Source: Gaiellaceae bacterium
GTDB lineage: Bacteria > Actinomycetota > Thermoleophilia > Gaiellales > Gaiellaceae
Direction: 5' to 3'
Length of the DNA stretch: 59,610 nt
Assembly (NCBI GenBank): GCA_030446625.1
Contig: JAUJMY010000009.1
Coordinates: 1-59,610, forward strand
Within the stretch, counting starts at the first letter, position 1. Every line of letters starts with the position of its first letter. The notes beneath the pieces were generated by a model. The model was not told where the DNA came from. It searched no databases and was given only the letters and a program-made list of their open reading frames with translations. The position numbers and the translations under genes are program-made. Of this stretch, positions 28,449 through 36,760 are shown one piece after another.

Positions 28449-28860
28449 CTGCCGCCTTCCCAGCACCCGCCGCGGACGAGCCGCAGCTCGCGAAGCGGGA
28501 CGGTGACGGTGCGGGAACGTCCCGCGGGCTCTTCCCCGCAGCTCGCGAAGCGGGACGGTGACGGTGCGGGAACGTCCCGCGGGCTCTTCCAGGAACGGGT
28601 TCCATCGCTGCCGCCTGTAGATCAATCGCTTGCTGTCCGCGGAGAAGTACGGCCCCCAGCTCGTCGAGTTCTTCGGATCCTCCGGCCGCCGGCAGGCACC
28701 GCCCTCGACGGGAACGACTCGATCCGGTCAGGCGCGCTGGGACTGAACGCGTAGCCGGCGACCCACCGGTTGTCCGGCGAGACGGCGATGTCGAACCAGC
28801 CCGCGAGTCGCCGCTCCTGTCGCAACGCTTCACACGGCCCGGCAACCGTACCGAGTCGCA
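28445..28860 (-). pseudogene. Remnant of a beta-propeller (TolB/WD40-like) protein gene
   Basis: The minus strand holds pieces of one protein in different frames: LAGWFDIAVSPDNRWVAGYAF, then EDPKNSTSWGPYFSADSKRL with IYRRQRWNPFLEE, then RTVTVPLREL and a short end RLVRGGCWEGGS. SPDNRW and FSADSKRL are typical beta-propeller blade repeats. At least one frameshift lies near 28705-28730. The 55-bp tandem duplication at 28481-28590 breaks the frame again; removing one copy restores the reading to the final TAG. The 5' end is missing. The remaining 85 bases up to the SPFH gene hold its ribosome binding site and nothing else recognisable. Confidence 0.55.
28481..28590. repeat. Perfect 55-bp tandem duplication
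   Basis: Positions 28481-28535 and 28536-28590 are identical head-to-tail copies. Each includes an internal hairpin (GCGGGA-ACG-TCCCGC). Because 55 is not a multiple of three, the duplication shifts the frame of the decayed gene it lies in. Confidence 0.95.
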
Positions 28861-28945
28861 TACATGCGGCTATTGCCAGCAGGTGACGTGCGGCGCTACG
28901 TTGAGCGTGTAGGCACGCTCGTCCCACCCCGAGAAAGGCAGTGAC

Positions 28946-29902
28946 ATGGGTTCGCTGATCGTCGCCGGCGTCGTCCTCCTCTTCGTCCTGATCGTCGTCA
29001 CGCGGGCGGTACGGATCGTCCCGCAGGCGAACGCCGGCATCGTGGAGCGCCTCGGCCGCTACAGCCGCACGCTCGATCCGGGCCTGCACTTCCTCTTCCC
29101 GTTCATCGACAAGCTGCGCAAGCCGCTCGTCGACCTCCGGGAGCAGGTGGTGACCTTCCCGCCGCAGCCGGTGATCACGCAGGACAACGTCACGATCTCG
29201 ATCGACACCGTCTTCTACTTCACGATCACAGACCCGTTCCGCGCGACGTACGAGGTCGCGAACCTGCTCCTCGCCGTCGAGCAGCTGACGATCACGACCC
29301 TGCGCAACGTGATCGGCTCGCTGTCCCTCGAGGAGGCGCTGACCTCGCGCGACAAGATCAACAGCGACCTGCGCATCGTCCTCGACGAGGCGACCGAGCG
29401 CTGGGGCATCCGCGTCAACCGAATCGAGCTGAAGTCGATCGATCCGCCCGGCTCGATCCAGGAGGCGATGGAGAAGCAGATGCGCGCCGAGCGCGACAAG
29501 CGCGCCGCGATCCTGAACGCGGAAGGCACGAAGCAGTCGCAGATCCTCCGCGCCGAAGGCGAGCGGCAGGCGGCGATCCTGTCCGCGGAGGGCGAGCGGG
29601 AGTCGAAGATCCTGCGGGCGCAGGGGGAGGCCGAGGCGACGCGTCAGATCTTCCATGCGATCCACGAGGGCAACCCGACGCCGGACCTGCTCACGTACCA
29701 GTACCTCCAGGCCCTGCCGAAGGTCGCGGACGGGGCCGGGATGACGCTGATGATGGTGCCGTCGGACGCGCTGCCGGCGATGGGTGCCGTCTCCGCGCTC
29801 GGCGCCGGGTTCCAGGCGGGGCAGGACGTGACGCGCTCGCAGCCCGCGGACGGGCGGCGCCTCCCGCCCGGCGAGACGGAGCCGCGCGAGCCGGGTGGAT
29901 AA
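28946..29902 (+). CDS. SPFH/band 7 (stomatin/paraslipin-like) membrane protein
   Basis: This 318-residue protein starts at ATG 28946 with an AAAGG-type site upstream. One N-terminal membrane helix (SLIVAGVVLLFVLIVV) is followed by the band 7 domain: VPQANAGIVERLGRYSRTL, DNVTISIDTVFYF, and GIRVNRIELKSIDPP. An Ala/Glu-rich coiled coil with repeated LxAEGERQ units (about 190-230) follows. Such proteins scaffold membrane microdomains. The partner NfeD gene follows with an 8-nt overlap, the standard pairing. Confidence 0.92.
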   Translation: MGSLIVAGVVLLFVLIVVTRAVRIVPQANAGIVERLGRYSRTLDPGLHFLFPFIDKLRKPLVDLREQVVTFPPQPVITQDNVTISIDTVFYFTITDPFRATYEVANLLLAVEQLTITTLRNVIGSLSLEEALTSRDKINSDLRIVLDEATERWGIRVNRIELKSIDPPGSIQEAMEKQMRAERDKRAAILNAEGTKQSQILRAEGERQAAILSAEGERESKILRAQGEAEATRQIFHAIHEGNPTPDLLTYQYLQALPKVADGAGMTLMMVPSDALPAMGAVSALGAGFQAGQDVTRSQPADGRRLPPGETEPREPGG

Positions 29903-30362
29903 CGAGACCGTCGCGATCGTCGTGTGGATCGTGGCGGCGGTCGCGCTCTTCGCGATCGAGGCGACGACGCTCGTCTTCGTCGCGCTCTACTTCGGCGTCG
30001 CCGCGCTCGTCGCCGCGCTCGCGGCCGCGCTCGGGGTCGGGCTCGCGGGCCAGCTCGCGATCTTCGCGGTCGTCTCGGTGCTCACGCTCGTCCTGACACG
30101 CGGGATGATCACGCGGGCGCTCTCGCGCACGCCGATCACGCGCAGCAACGTCCACTCGCTCGTCGGCCGGCGCGGCGTCGTCACCGTGCCGATCACGGAG
30201 GCCGCAGGGCGCGGCCAGATCCGGATCGGCAGCGAGTACTGGACGGCGCGGCCCTACATGGAGGATTCGGGCGACATCGAGAGCGGCACGCAGGTGGAGG
30301 TGCTCGCCGTGGAGGGCGTGACCGCGCTCGTCCTGCCGCTCGACCGCGCGCTCACGGAGTAG
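29895..30362 (+). CDS. NfeD family protein
   Basis: This 155-residue protein starts at GTG 29895, overlapping the SPFH stop. Membrane helices lie near residues 6-50 (IVVWIVAAVALFAIEATTLVF) and 55-72. A C-terminal OB-fold NfeD domain follows, with SLVGRRGVVTVPI and GTQVEVLAVEGVTALV. NfeD proteins work with their adjacent SPFH partner in membrane organisation. The gene is convergent with the rhomboid gene. Confidence 0.9.
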   Translation: MDNETVAIVVWIVAAVALFAIEATTLVFVALYFGVAALVAALAAALGVGLAGQLAIFAVVSVLTLVLTRGMITRALSRTPITRSNVHSLVGRRGVVTVPITEAAGRGQIRIGSEYWTARPYMEDSGDIESGTQVEVLAVEGVTALVLPLDRALTE

Positions 30363-30378
30363 CCGCGCGGCGGCGCGC

Positions 30379-31230
30379 TCAGGTGTAGCGCCCGACCTGG
30401 AGGTACGCGACGGCGACGCTGAGGGCGCCGACGGCGAGGATGCCGGCGATCCCGACGACGCCCGCGCGCCCGTAGATCGCGTGCCGGCGGCCGAAGCGCG
30501 AGAGCGCGAGCATGCTGAGCGCCCCGCCCGCGAGGCCGCCGAGGTGTCCCCCGATCGAGATCCCCGGGATGGCGAACGTGAAGATCAGGTTCAGCACGAT
30601 CACGCCGAGCGCCTGGCCGCCGAACGCGTTGTGCTGGCGGTCGAGCACGAACGCGGCGCCGAAGAGGCCCCAGATCGCGCCCGACGCGCCGACCGTGACG
30701 CCCAGCGGCGCGAAGAGGATCGCGCCCGCCGAGCCCGCGAGTCCCGAGACGAGGTACACGAGCAGGAACCGCGCGCGGCCGAGCATCTGCTCGAGCGCCG
30801 AGCCGAAGATCCAGAGCACGAGCATGTTCATCGCCAGGTGGATCGGCCCGCTGTGCAGGAATGCCGAGGTCAGGAGGCGCCACCACTCGCCGAAGTAGAG
30901 GCCGTCGATGCGTAGCGCGCCCTCCTCGTAGATCCGCCCCGAGCGGGTGCCGAGGTCGGCGCCGAGCGCGAGCTGGAGCAGGAAGATGCCGACGTTCAGG
31001 CCGACCAGCAGCTTCGTCAGGTGCGCACCCGTGCCCTCCGAGCTCGCGCGTCGCACGCCCTGCGTCACGCGCTGCACGCCCTGCGGCTTCCCGGAGTGGA
31101 TCGGGCAGCGGATGCCGACGGCGGCCGGCGTCATGCACTCGTAGCAGATGGGGCGCTCGCACTCCGAGCACGAGAGCCCCGTCTCACGGTCGGGGTGCCG
31201 ATAGCAGTACGAAACGTCGGCCGCCGACAT
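30379..31230 (-). CDS. Rhomboid family intramembrane serine protease with N-terminal zinc-finger-like domain
   Basis: This 283-residue protein has an N-terminal cysteine/histidine-rich domain (YCYRHPDRETGLSCSEC, CYEC, CPIH; about residues 8-46), like the B-box-type finger in many actinobacterial rhomboids. Six predicted membrane helices follow, with HLAMNML (H-x3-N oxyanion site), GASGAIWGLFG (catalytic Ser) and GGHLGGLAGG (catalytic His). The protease is therefore probably active. Its target is unknown. TACGCT lies eight bases before the ATG on the minus strand. Confidence 0.93.
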   Translation of the reverse strand: MSAADVSYCYRHPDRETGLSCSECERPICYECMTPAAVGIRCPIHSGKPQGVQRVTQGVRRASSEGTGAHLTKLLVGLNVGIFLLQLALGADLGTRSGRIYEEGALRIDGLYFGEWWRLLTSAFLHSGPIHLAMNMLVLWIFGSALEQMLGRARFLLVYLVSGLAGSAGAILFAPLGVTVGASGAIWGLFGAAFVLDRQHNAFGGQALGVIVLNLIFTFAIPGISIGGHLGGLAGGALSMLALSRFGRRHAIYGRAGVVGIAGILAVGALSVAVAYLQVGRYT

Positions 31231-31250
31231 GCCGAAGTAGCGTATCGACG

Positions 31251-32004
31251 GTGAGGGTGCACGTCGCTTTCACCCCGGCGGAGGCGGCCGCCGCGGCCGT
31301 CGGCGTCGTCGTCGACCCGCGCCACGTCGGCGTCGTCGACGTCCTTCGAGCGACGTCGCGCTCCCAGGCGCCGACGTCGGGGGTCGCGCGCGTGCGCGAC
31401 TCGGATCGCGCAGGCGCTCACGTCGGGGGTCGCGCGCGTCCTCTGTTGCGCCGACGTGGAGGAGGCGCGCGCGCTGCGCGACTCGGTCCCGGACGCGCTC
31501 CTCGGCGGGGAGCGCGACGCCGTGCGGATCGAGGGGTTCGACGTCGGCGCGTCACCGCGCGAGTTCGTCGAGGCGCGCGCGGAGACGCTCATCCTCTCGA
31601 CGACGAACGGGACGCGCGCGATCCTGACCGCCGCGGAGTCGTGCGAAGAGGTGCTGCTCGGCAGCCTGCTCAACCTCGACGCGGTCGCCGCGGCCGTCGC
31701 CGCCCGCGGCGCGGACGTCGCGATCCTCTGCGCGGGCTTCAAGGGCGCCTTCGCGCTCGACGACGCGTACTGCGCCGGGCGCATCGTCGCGCTCCTCGAC
31801 GGCCAGCGCTCGGACGCCGCAGTCGCGGCGGATCGCCTCGCAGCCTCGTTCGCGAGTGCGAGCGAGGGGCTGAACGCGCGGACGTACGGCCCGCGCGGGC
31901 TGGAGGAGGACATCGCGTGGTGCGCGCGCGAGAGCGTGCTCGACGTCGTCCCGCGCCTCTCGGCGCGGAGCGCGACGGCGGCCGAGGTGACGCGCGCGCC
32001 GTAG
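31251..32004 (+). pseudogene. comB: 2-phosphosulfolactate phosphatase (ComB family), split by a 46-bp duplication
   Basis: The N-terminal part (VRVHVAFTPAEA ... GVVDVLRATS) is in one frame. The rest (VEEARALRDS, RIEGFDVGASP, LILSTTNGTRA, ILCAGFKGAF) is in the next frame. The break falls at an imperfect 46-bp duplication (copies start at 31365 and 31411). Deleting 46 bp gives a continuous ATSRSQALTSGVARVLCC, exactly the expected family sequence. ComB hydrolyses 2-phosphosulfolactate; its role in bacteria without coenzyme M is unclear. As sequenced, the gene is broken; an assembly error is the alternative. Confidence 0.8.
31365..31439. repeat. Imperfect 46-bp-offset duplication in comB
   Basis: A 29-bp unit (CAGGCGC, two variable bases, then ACGTCGG and GGTCGCGCGCGT) occurs at 31365-31393 and again at 31411-31439 with two mismatches. 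The 46-base offset shifts the comB frame by one. Confidence 0.85.
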
Positions 32005-32076
32005 CGGTGCGTTCGCTGAGCAACCAATCGACGGCCGCAGGCGTTTCCCCTGCACGAAACGGCACTGGGGGCAGAC

Positions 32077-34134
32077 ATGCACTGGCTGACTCGCCGCGGC
32101 GCCACGACCTGGCGCACCATCGCAATCGCACTCTTCGCGGTCGCGCTTACGATCGCGCTCGTCGGACTTTCGCGGGGCGAGAGCCTCGCGGACGCTCTCG
32201 ACGACCTCGTGCTCCCGATCCTCGCGGCGAGCGCGGTCGCCGCCGTCCTCGGTCTGACGGCTGCGCGCTGGGAGCAGGACGCGGCGGAGCGGGCGCGCCG
32301 GCGCTCGGAGGCAGAGCGGGAGGAGAGCGAGGAGCGGCTGCGCGAGGCGCAGGAGCGGCTCGAGGCCGAGGCCGCGGAGGCGGAGGCGCAGCGCGAGGCG
32401 CGCGGGTGGCTCGAGCAGCGCGAGCGCGAGCTGGAGCAGGAGCAGCGGGAGCTCGAGGCGCGACTCGAGCGGCGCGACGACGAGCTCGACCAGGAGCGCG
32501 CGCTCCGCGAGCGCGTCGAGACCTGGCGGCAGCTCGAGCGGCAGTGGAACGAGGAGCTGCGCACGCAGATCGCGCAGTTCCACGAGGCGCAGGGCGCGAC
32601 CTGCGACGCCGACGACGAGCGCGATCTCGTGCTCCGGATCGCGGTCAAGCTCGTCGGCGCCGAGAAGGGGCTCCTGCTCTCGCGCTTCGACGAGGACCAC
32701 GACGGAGACCTCGACCTCGTCGCGTCGCACGGGTTCGGGAACGACCCGGAGGGGAGCGCCGTCACGCAGTACTTCGCGAAGAAGGTGCTCGCGCAGGACG
32801 AGACGCTGCGCGCCGACGACACGAGCGAGCTCGAGCTCCAGGACCGCACGCCGGCGGACGCCGAGATCGAGAACCTGCTCGCGATCCCGATCTACATGCG
32901 CGACCGCTTCAGCGGCGCGGTGATCTGCGCGAACAAGCCCGGCGGCTTCCACGAGTACGACGACGACGTGCTGCTCACGCTCGGCGACCACGCCGCAGCG
33001 CTGCTCAGCAACGCGCGGCTGCGCGGCGACGTCCGCGGCGCGTACCTCGCGACGGTGCGGGTGCTGGCGGACGCGATCGAGGCCAAGGACCGCTTCCTGC
33101 GCGGCCACTCCAACGAGGTCTCCGCGTACGTCAGCGGCGTCGCGGGCCGCCTCGGCCTCGAGCCGGCTCAGCGCGAGGAGCTCATCTTCGCGTCGCTGCT
33201 CCACGACGTCGGCAAGATCGGCATCACCGAGCGGATCCTGCTCAAGCCGGCCGCGCTCACGCCGGAGGAGCAGGCCGTCGTGGAGCTCCATCCCCGCATC
33301 GGGGCGCGGCTGATCGAGCAGGTGCCGGCGCTGCGCGCGATCGTCCCGCCGATCCTGCACCACCACGAGCGTTGGGACGGGGAGGGCTACCCCGCACGGC
33401 TGAGGGGGGAGGCGATCCCGCTCGAAGCGCGCGTGATCGGAGTCGCGGACGCGTTCAGCGCGATGACGGCCGAGCGCCCGTACAGCAGGCGGCTGACCGT
33501 CGACGAGGCGTGCGAGGAGCTGAAGCGCTGCGCCGGCACGCAATTCGACCCGACGATCGTCCGGCACTTCGTCGAGGAGATCAGGCGGCGGCCGCCGCAG
33601 GAGGCGCAGAACGGCGCCTTCCCGACCGCGCTCGCCGATCCCGAGCTCGCCTCGAGCCGCGACGGGCACGAGTCGCTGCTCGGCTTCGGCGCGTTCTCCG
33701 CCGTCGACAACCTGACGCTGCTCTACAGCCACCGCTACCTGCACGAGGTCGCGCACGCCGAGGCGCAGCGCGCCGTCGTCCAGGGTCGCCCGTTCGCAGT
33801 CGTCGTGGTCGAGCTGACGGATCTCGCCAGGATCAATCGCGAGCGCGGCTACGCGGCCGGGGACGAGGAGATCCGCGCGGTCGCGGCCGCCGTCCAGAAG
33901 GTCGCGGCGCGCTGCGGCGGAACCGCCGCGCGCGAGAGCGGCCGCCGGATGTGCCTCCTCGTGCCCGGGGCGCACGAGCGGATCGCGGAGCGGCTCGCGG
34001 ACGAGATCACCTCGGAGCTCGGTGACGGGCACAGCGTCCGCGTCCGCGTCGCGGCATGGCACGACGGCGACGCGGGGGAGGACGTCGTCGCGCGGGCGAA
34101 GCTGGCGCTCGCGCCGGTCGAGGCCGCGACGTAG
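32077..34134 (+). CDS. Membrane GAF/HD-GYP signalling protein with degenerate GGDEF domain
   Basis: This 685-residue protein has two N-terminal membrane helices (about residues 13-32 and 45-63) and a long Glu/Arg-rich coiled coil (65-165). A GAF domain (170-310) follows, then an HD-GYP phosphodiesterase domain with LLHDVGKIGI (near 375), HHERWDGEGYP (about 428-438) and RVIGVADAFSAMT. The last ~150 residues have the GGDEF fold pattern, but the motif itself is replaced (ESGRRMCLLVP), so cyclase activity is not expected. It probably degrades cyclic di-GMP in response to a ligand. imuB follows but has its own promoter. Confidence 0.88.
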   Translation: MHWLTRRGATTWRTIAIALFAVALTIALVGLSRGESLADALDDLVLPILAASAVAAVLGLTAARWEQDAAERARRRSEAEREESEERLREAQERLEAEAAEAEAQREARGWLEQRERELEQEQRELEARLERRDDELDQERALRERVETWRQLERQWNEELRTQIAQFHEAQGATCDADDERDLVLRIAVKLVGAEKGLLLSRFDEDHDGDLDLVASHGFGNDPEGSAVTQYFAKKVLAQDETLRADDTSELELQDRTPADAEIENLLAIPIYMRDRFSGAVICANKPGGFHEYDDDVLLTLGDHAAALLSNARLRGDVRGAYLATVRVLADAIEAKDRFLRGHSNEVSAYVSGVAGRLGLEPAQREELIFASLLHDVGKIGITERILLKPAALTPEEQAVVELHPRIGARLIEQVPALRAIVPPILHHHERWDGEGYPARLRGEAIPLEARVIGVADAFSAMTAERPYSRRLTVDEACEELKRCAGTQFDPTIVRHFVEEIRRRPPQEAQNGAFPTALADPELASSRDGHESLLGFGAFSAVDNLTLLYSHRYLHEVAHAEAQRAVVQGRPFAVVVVELTDLARINRERGYAAGDEEIRAVAAAVQKVAARCGGTAARESGRRMCLLVPGAHERIAERLADEITSELGDGHSVRVRVAAWHDGDAGEDVVARAKLALAPVEAAT

Positions 34135-34160
34135 GGCACGAGTAGCGGGATCGAGTCGCC

Positions 34161-34199
34161 TTGACGGCGAACGTGTGTTCGTGTAGAACGTACGTTCCC
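34161..34199 (+). promoter_or_regulatory. SOS promoter of imuB with two LexA boxes
   Basis: TTGACG (34161-34166) and TAGAAC (34184-34189) are -35/-10 elements with a 17-base spacer. CGAACGTGTGTTCG (34168-34181) fits the actinobacterial/Bacillus LexA consensus CGAAC-N4-GTTCG and fills the spacer. A second palindrome, GAACGTACGTTC (34186-34197), covers the -10 and start site. Transcription would begin at or next to the GTG at 34200, so the mRNA is probably leaderless. Two boxes suggest tight, possibly cooperative repression. Confidence 0.8.
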
Positions 34200-35384
34200 G
34201 TGATCGCGTGTCTCGTCATCCCCGGCTTCGAGCTCCGCGCGGCTCTCCGAACGCGCCCGGGCCTCGCGACGCGGCCCGCCGCGCTGGCGCCGGCCGCCCG
34301 TGCGGAGCCGCTGCTCGGCGCCGTGACCGTGGCAGCCGAGGCGAAGGGCATTCGGCCGGGGATGCGGATGGGCGAGGCGCTCGCGACGTGTCCGGAGCTC
34401 GTCCTCGTCGACGCGGATCCGGCCGGCGCGGAGCGCGAGTGGGAGGACGTCCTGCGCCGCCTGGAGGACGCGGGCATCGCCGTCGAGCCTGCAGAGGTCG
34501 GCTGCGTCTACTTCGAGACGCGCGGGGTCGAGCGGCTCTACGGCGGACTCGAGGCGGCGCTGCGGCGCGCGCTCGCGGCCGTCGGCTCTGGCTGGGATCC
34601 TCGCGCGGGCGCTGCCGGGCGCCGGTTCGCCGCCCTCGCGGCCGCGAACGTCGCGCGCCCCGGCCAGGTTCTCGTGGTCTCGGACGAGCACACGGGCGAG
34701 TTCCTCGCCCCGCTGCCGCTCGACCTGCTGCCGCTCGGCGCGCGGGCGCAGGGTGAGCTGAGGGAGCTCGGCGTGCGTCGTCTGGGCGAGCTTGCCGGGC
34801 TACCGGGCGCTGCCGTGGCCGAACGACTGGGGCCGGACGGCCGGCGCGCCTGGAGCCTGGCGAGAGGAGGCAAGCGAGGCGGTGTACGCGGTCGCCGGCC
34901 GCCGGCGGAGCTCGTCGAGGCACTCGAGTTCCCGGAGGCCGTCGGCAACGAGATCACGCTGCGGCGCGCCCTCGCGGCGCTCGTCGAGCGCGCGCTCGCG
35001 CGACCGGAGCGGGAAGGCCGCTTCGTGCGGAAGCTCGCGCTCGCGGCGCGGCTCGTCGGCGGCGGCTCGTGGCGCCGGACGCTGACGCTGCGCGAGCCCG
35101 CGGCCGAGCCCGACCGGATCAGGATCGCGCTCGGCCCGAAGCTCGCCGAGCTGCCGGCGCCCGTGCTCGAGTTGCGGCTCGAGCTCCTCGAGCTGACCGA
35201 CGAGGTGGGGCGTCAGCTCGAGCTCGTCCAGCCGGCGGGGGCGGAGCTGCACGGCCGGCTGAGGGAGGGCCTGCGCCAGGTGCGCGCGAGCACGGGCGGA
35301 GGGTCGGTGTGCACCGTCGTCGAGGTGGCGCCCTGGTCGCGCATACCCGAGGCTCGAGCGCTCTTCGTTCCGCGCGACGAGTGA
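34200..35384 (+). CDS. imuB: ImuB-like inactive Y-family polymerase (mutasome component)
   Basis: This 394-residue protein, with start at GTG 34200 directly behind the LexA boxes, begins IACLVIPGFELRAAL. Y-family polymerases have their first catalytic Asp in this region; here it is absent. The second acidic motif (usually S-x-D-E) is replaced by VGCVYFETRG. This loss is what defines ImuB, the non-catalytic hub linking DnaE2 to the clamp. The finger/thumb region shows ELGVRRLGELAGLPG, and the C-terminus ends with APWSRIPEARALFVPRDE. dnaE2 follows 1.4 kb downstream; no imuA is seen. Confidence 0.88.
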   Translation: MIACLVIPGFELRAALRTRPGLATRPAALAPAARAEPLLGAVTVAAEAKGIRPGMRMGEALATCPELVLVDADPAGAEREWEDVLRRLEDAGIAVEPAEVGCVYFETRGVERLYGGLEAALRRALAAVGSGWDPRAGAAGRRFAALAAANVARPGQVLVVSDEHTGEFLAPLPLDLLPLGARAQGELRELGVRRLGELAGLPGAAVAERLGPDGRRAWSLARGGKRGGVRGRRPPAELVEALEFPEAVGNEITLRRALAALVERALARPEREGRFVRKLALAARLVGGGSWRRTLTLREPAAEPDRIRIALGPKLAELPAPVLELRLELLELTDEVGRQLELVQPAGAELHGRLREGLRQVRASTGGGSVCTVVEVAPWSRIPEARALFVPRDE

Positions 35385-35387
35385 GAC

Positions 35388-35414
35388 CGTGGGGGAACCC
35401 AGGTTTCCCCCACG
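35388..35414 (+). terminator. Hairpin after imuB
   Basis: CGTGGGGGAA (35388-35397) and TTCCCCCACG (35405-35414) form a perfect 10-bp stem with a 7-base loop, starting four bases after the imuB stop. There is no T-run, so it may act in termination or mRNA protection. From 35415 to 35652 I see no supportable gene, only GC-rich sequence with a small GCGGGC-AAA-GCCCGG type hairpin near 35473. Confidence 0.5.
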
Positions 35415-35652
35415 AACTCCCTCCTTCGCAATTCTCGCGCTCCGTCAGTTGCGCGGCCTCCTGGCGGGCAAAGCCCGGCTCCGGCCACCGGGCCATAGCT
35501 CGGAGTCCAACGGCGGGAACGTCCATAGCTGTGCCCGCACGAGGCCTGCGGCGTCGCGCGACCACTTCGTGTCAGTTGCTCGTGGTGCGGCGTGGGACAC
35601 CGCAATCTGCGGTTGCGGCGTCGAAGCTGCGAGCTCAGCCTCGGTCGACGGC

Positions 35653-35900
35653 GTGACGCTGATCACCGTCGCAAACCGACCGCGGCCGGCGCTCGTCGAA
35701 GCGCGCTTCGACGGGACACCGCAGCTCGTGAACCGGCAGTCGGTGGCGCTCGTGCGGGAGGAGTGGCGCGTCTCGTCCGCTGGTGGACGGAGGAACCCGT
35801 CAGCCGGCGCTACTTCGACGTCGTGCTCGAGAGCGGGCAGAACGCAGTCGTCTTCCGCGACGAGGACCGCGGCTGCTGGTTCAGCCAGCGCGGCGCCTAG
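35653..35900 (+). pseudogene. DUF6504-like small protein, frameshifted
   Basis: One frame from GTG 35653 reads VTLITVANRPRPALVEARFD ... ALVREEWRV. A different frame continues RWWTEEPVSRRYFDVVLESG and FRDEDRGCWFSQRGA to the TAG at 35900. Joined, these make a protein of about 80 residues of the small DUF6504 type commonly found next to Y-family polymerase genes in actinobacteria. The break lies near 35773-35790. It is either a real frameshift or a sequence error. Its stop shares CTAG with the convergent bicupin gene. Confidence 0.6.
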
Positions 35901-36757
35901 TAGGCGGCGTGGAAGTCGTAGCGCGACGCGATCTCCGCCATCGTGTGCGGGTCGGGGCGCCCGCCGTCGGGCGGCAACGCGTGCGCGACGTCCTTCAGGT
36001 ACTGCTCGAAGCCTCCGGGCGCCATCACGTTCAGAAGGCGCACGGGCTCGTTGCCTGGGTTCGAGAACGTGTGGACGTTGCCCGGCGGCACGAACGCGTA
36101 GGAGCCTGCGGGCGCCTCGACCGTTCGGTCGCCGAGGCGAACCGCGACGTTCCCTTCGAGCACGTAGAAGCTGTCGACGAACGTCTCGTGGTGGTGCCGG
36201 ACGGGCCCCGTGAAGCCGGGCGCGAGCGTCACCTCCGTGAGCGAGAACGTCCCGTCGCCGTCGCCGCCTTCGGCCTTGAAGAGCGCACGGCTCCCGCCGA
36301 GCTCGACCGCGTCGCCCTCCCCGGACCCGCGCAGGATCGCATCGGCTGCAGGTCGTCCGCCGTCCTCGGGAGGTCCGAAGCTGTCGAAGCGCGAAGGGTC
36401 GTAGGTCGACGGGTCCCGCCGTGCCCGCAGGGACTCCGCAAACGCCATTGCCGGCGCGTGGATGTTGAGCGCCCGCGCGTCGTACGCTCCCTCGTTGTCG
36501 AAGCCGTGGACGACGCCGGCGGGCGCGATCATCAGCGTCCCGGCAGGTGCGTGGACGCGCTCTCGCTCGGCGCCGAGCGCGAAGACGAGCTCCCCCTCGA
36601 GCACGTAGAACGCGTCCGCGTGCCGCCGGTGCACGTGCGGCCGCGGCCCCGTCTCTCCGGGCGCGTACGCCGTGTGGAACACGTCGAGGAGCTCGTGCTC
36701 CGCCTTGACGACGGTGCGCGGGCTCACCTCCTCGCCCTCGTCCGGCCGTAGGAGCAC
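35897..36757 (-). CDS. Bicupin protein
   Basis: This protein of about 286 residues has two cupin domains. The first has RPHVHRRHADAFYVLEG with APAGTLMIAPAGVVHGF; the second has PVRHHHETFVDSFYVLEG with APAGSYAFVPPGNVHTFSN. Both keep the His/His/Glu/His metal ligands. I take GTG 36757 as start because it clears the dnaE2 start; GTG 36781 or 36787 would overlap dnaE2. Dioxygenase, isomerase or storage-type functions are all possible and none can be chosen. It is divergent from dnaE2 by about 3 bases. Confidence 0.78.
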   Translation of the reverse strand: MLLRPDEGEEVSPRTVVKAEHELLDVFHTAYAPGETGPRPHVHRRHADAFYVLEGELVFALGAERERVHAPAGTLMIAPAGVVHGFDNEGAYDARALNIHAPAMAFAESLRARRDPSTYDPSRFDSFGPPEDGGRPAADAILRGSGEGDAVELGGSRALFKAEGGDGDGTFSLTEVTLAPGFTGPVRHHHETFVDSFYVLEGNVAVRLGDRTVEAPAGSYAFVPPGNVHTFSNPGNEPVRLLNVMAPGGFEQYLKDVAHALPPDGGRPDPHTMAEIASRYDFHAAY

Positions 36758-36760
36758 GGG

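Noticed and set aside
28481..28590. CRISPR-like repeat
   Set aside because: Only two copies, directly adjacent with no spacer, so it is a tandem duplication.
28590..28605. GGAACGGGTTCC as an SOS box
   Set aside because: The spacer between GAAC and GTTC is two bases instead of four, and it lies inside a decayed gene.
36690..36760. A LexA box in front of dnaE2
   Set aside because: I looked for GAAC-N4-GTTC on both strands before the TTG and found none.
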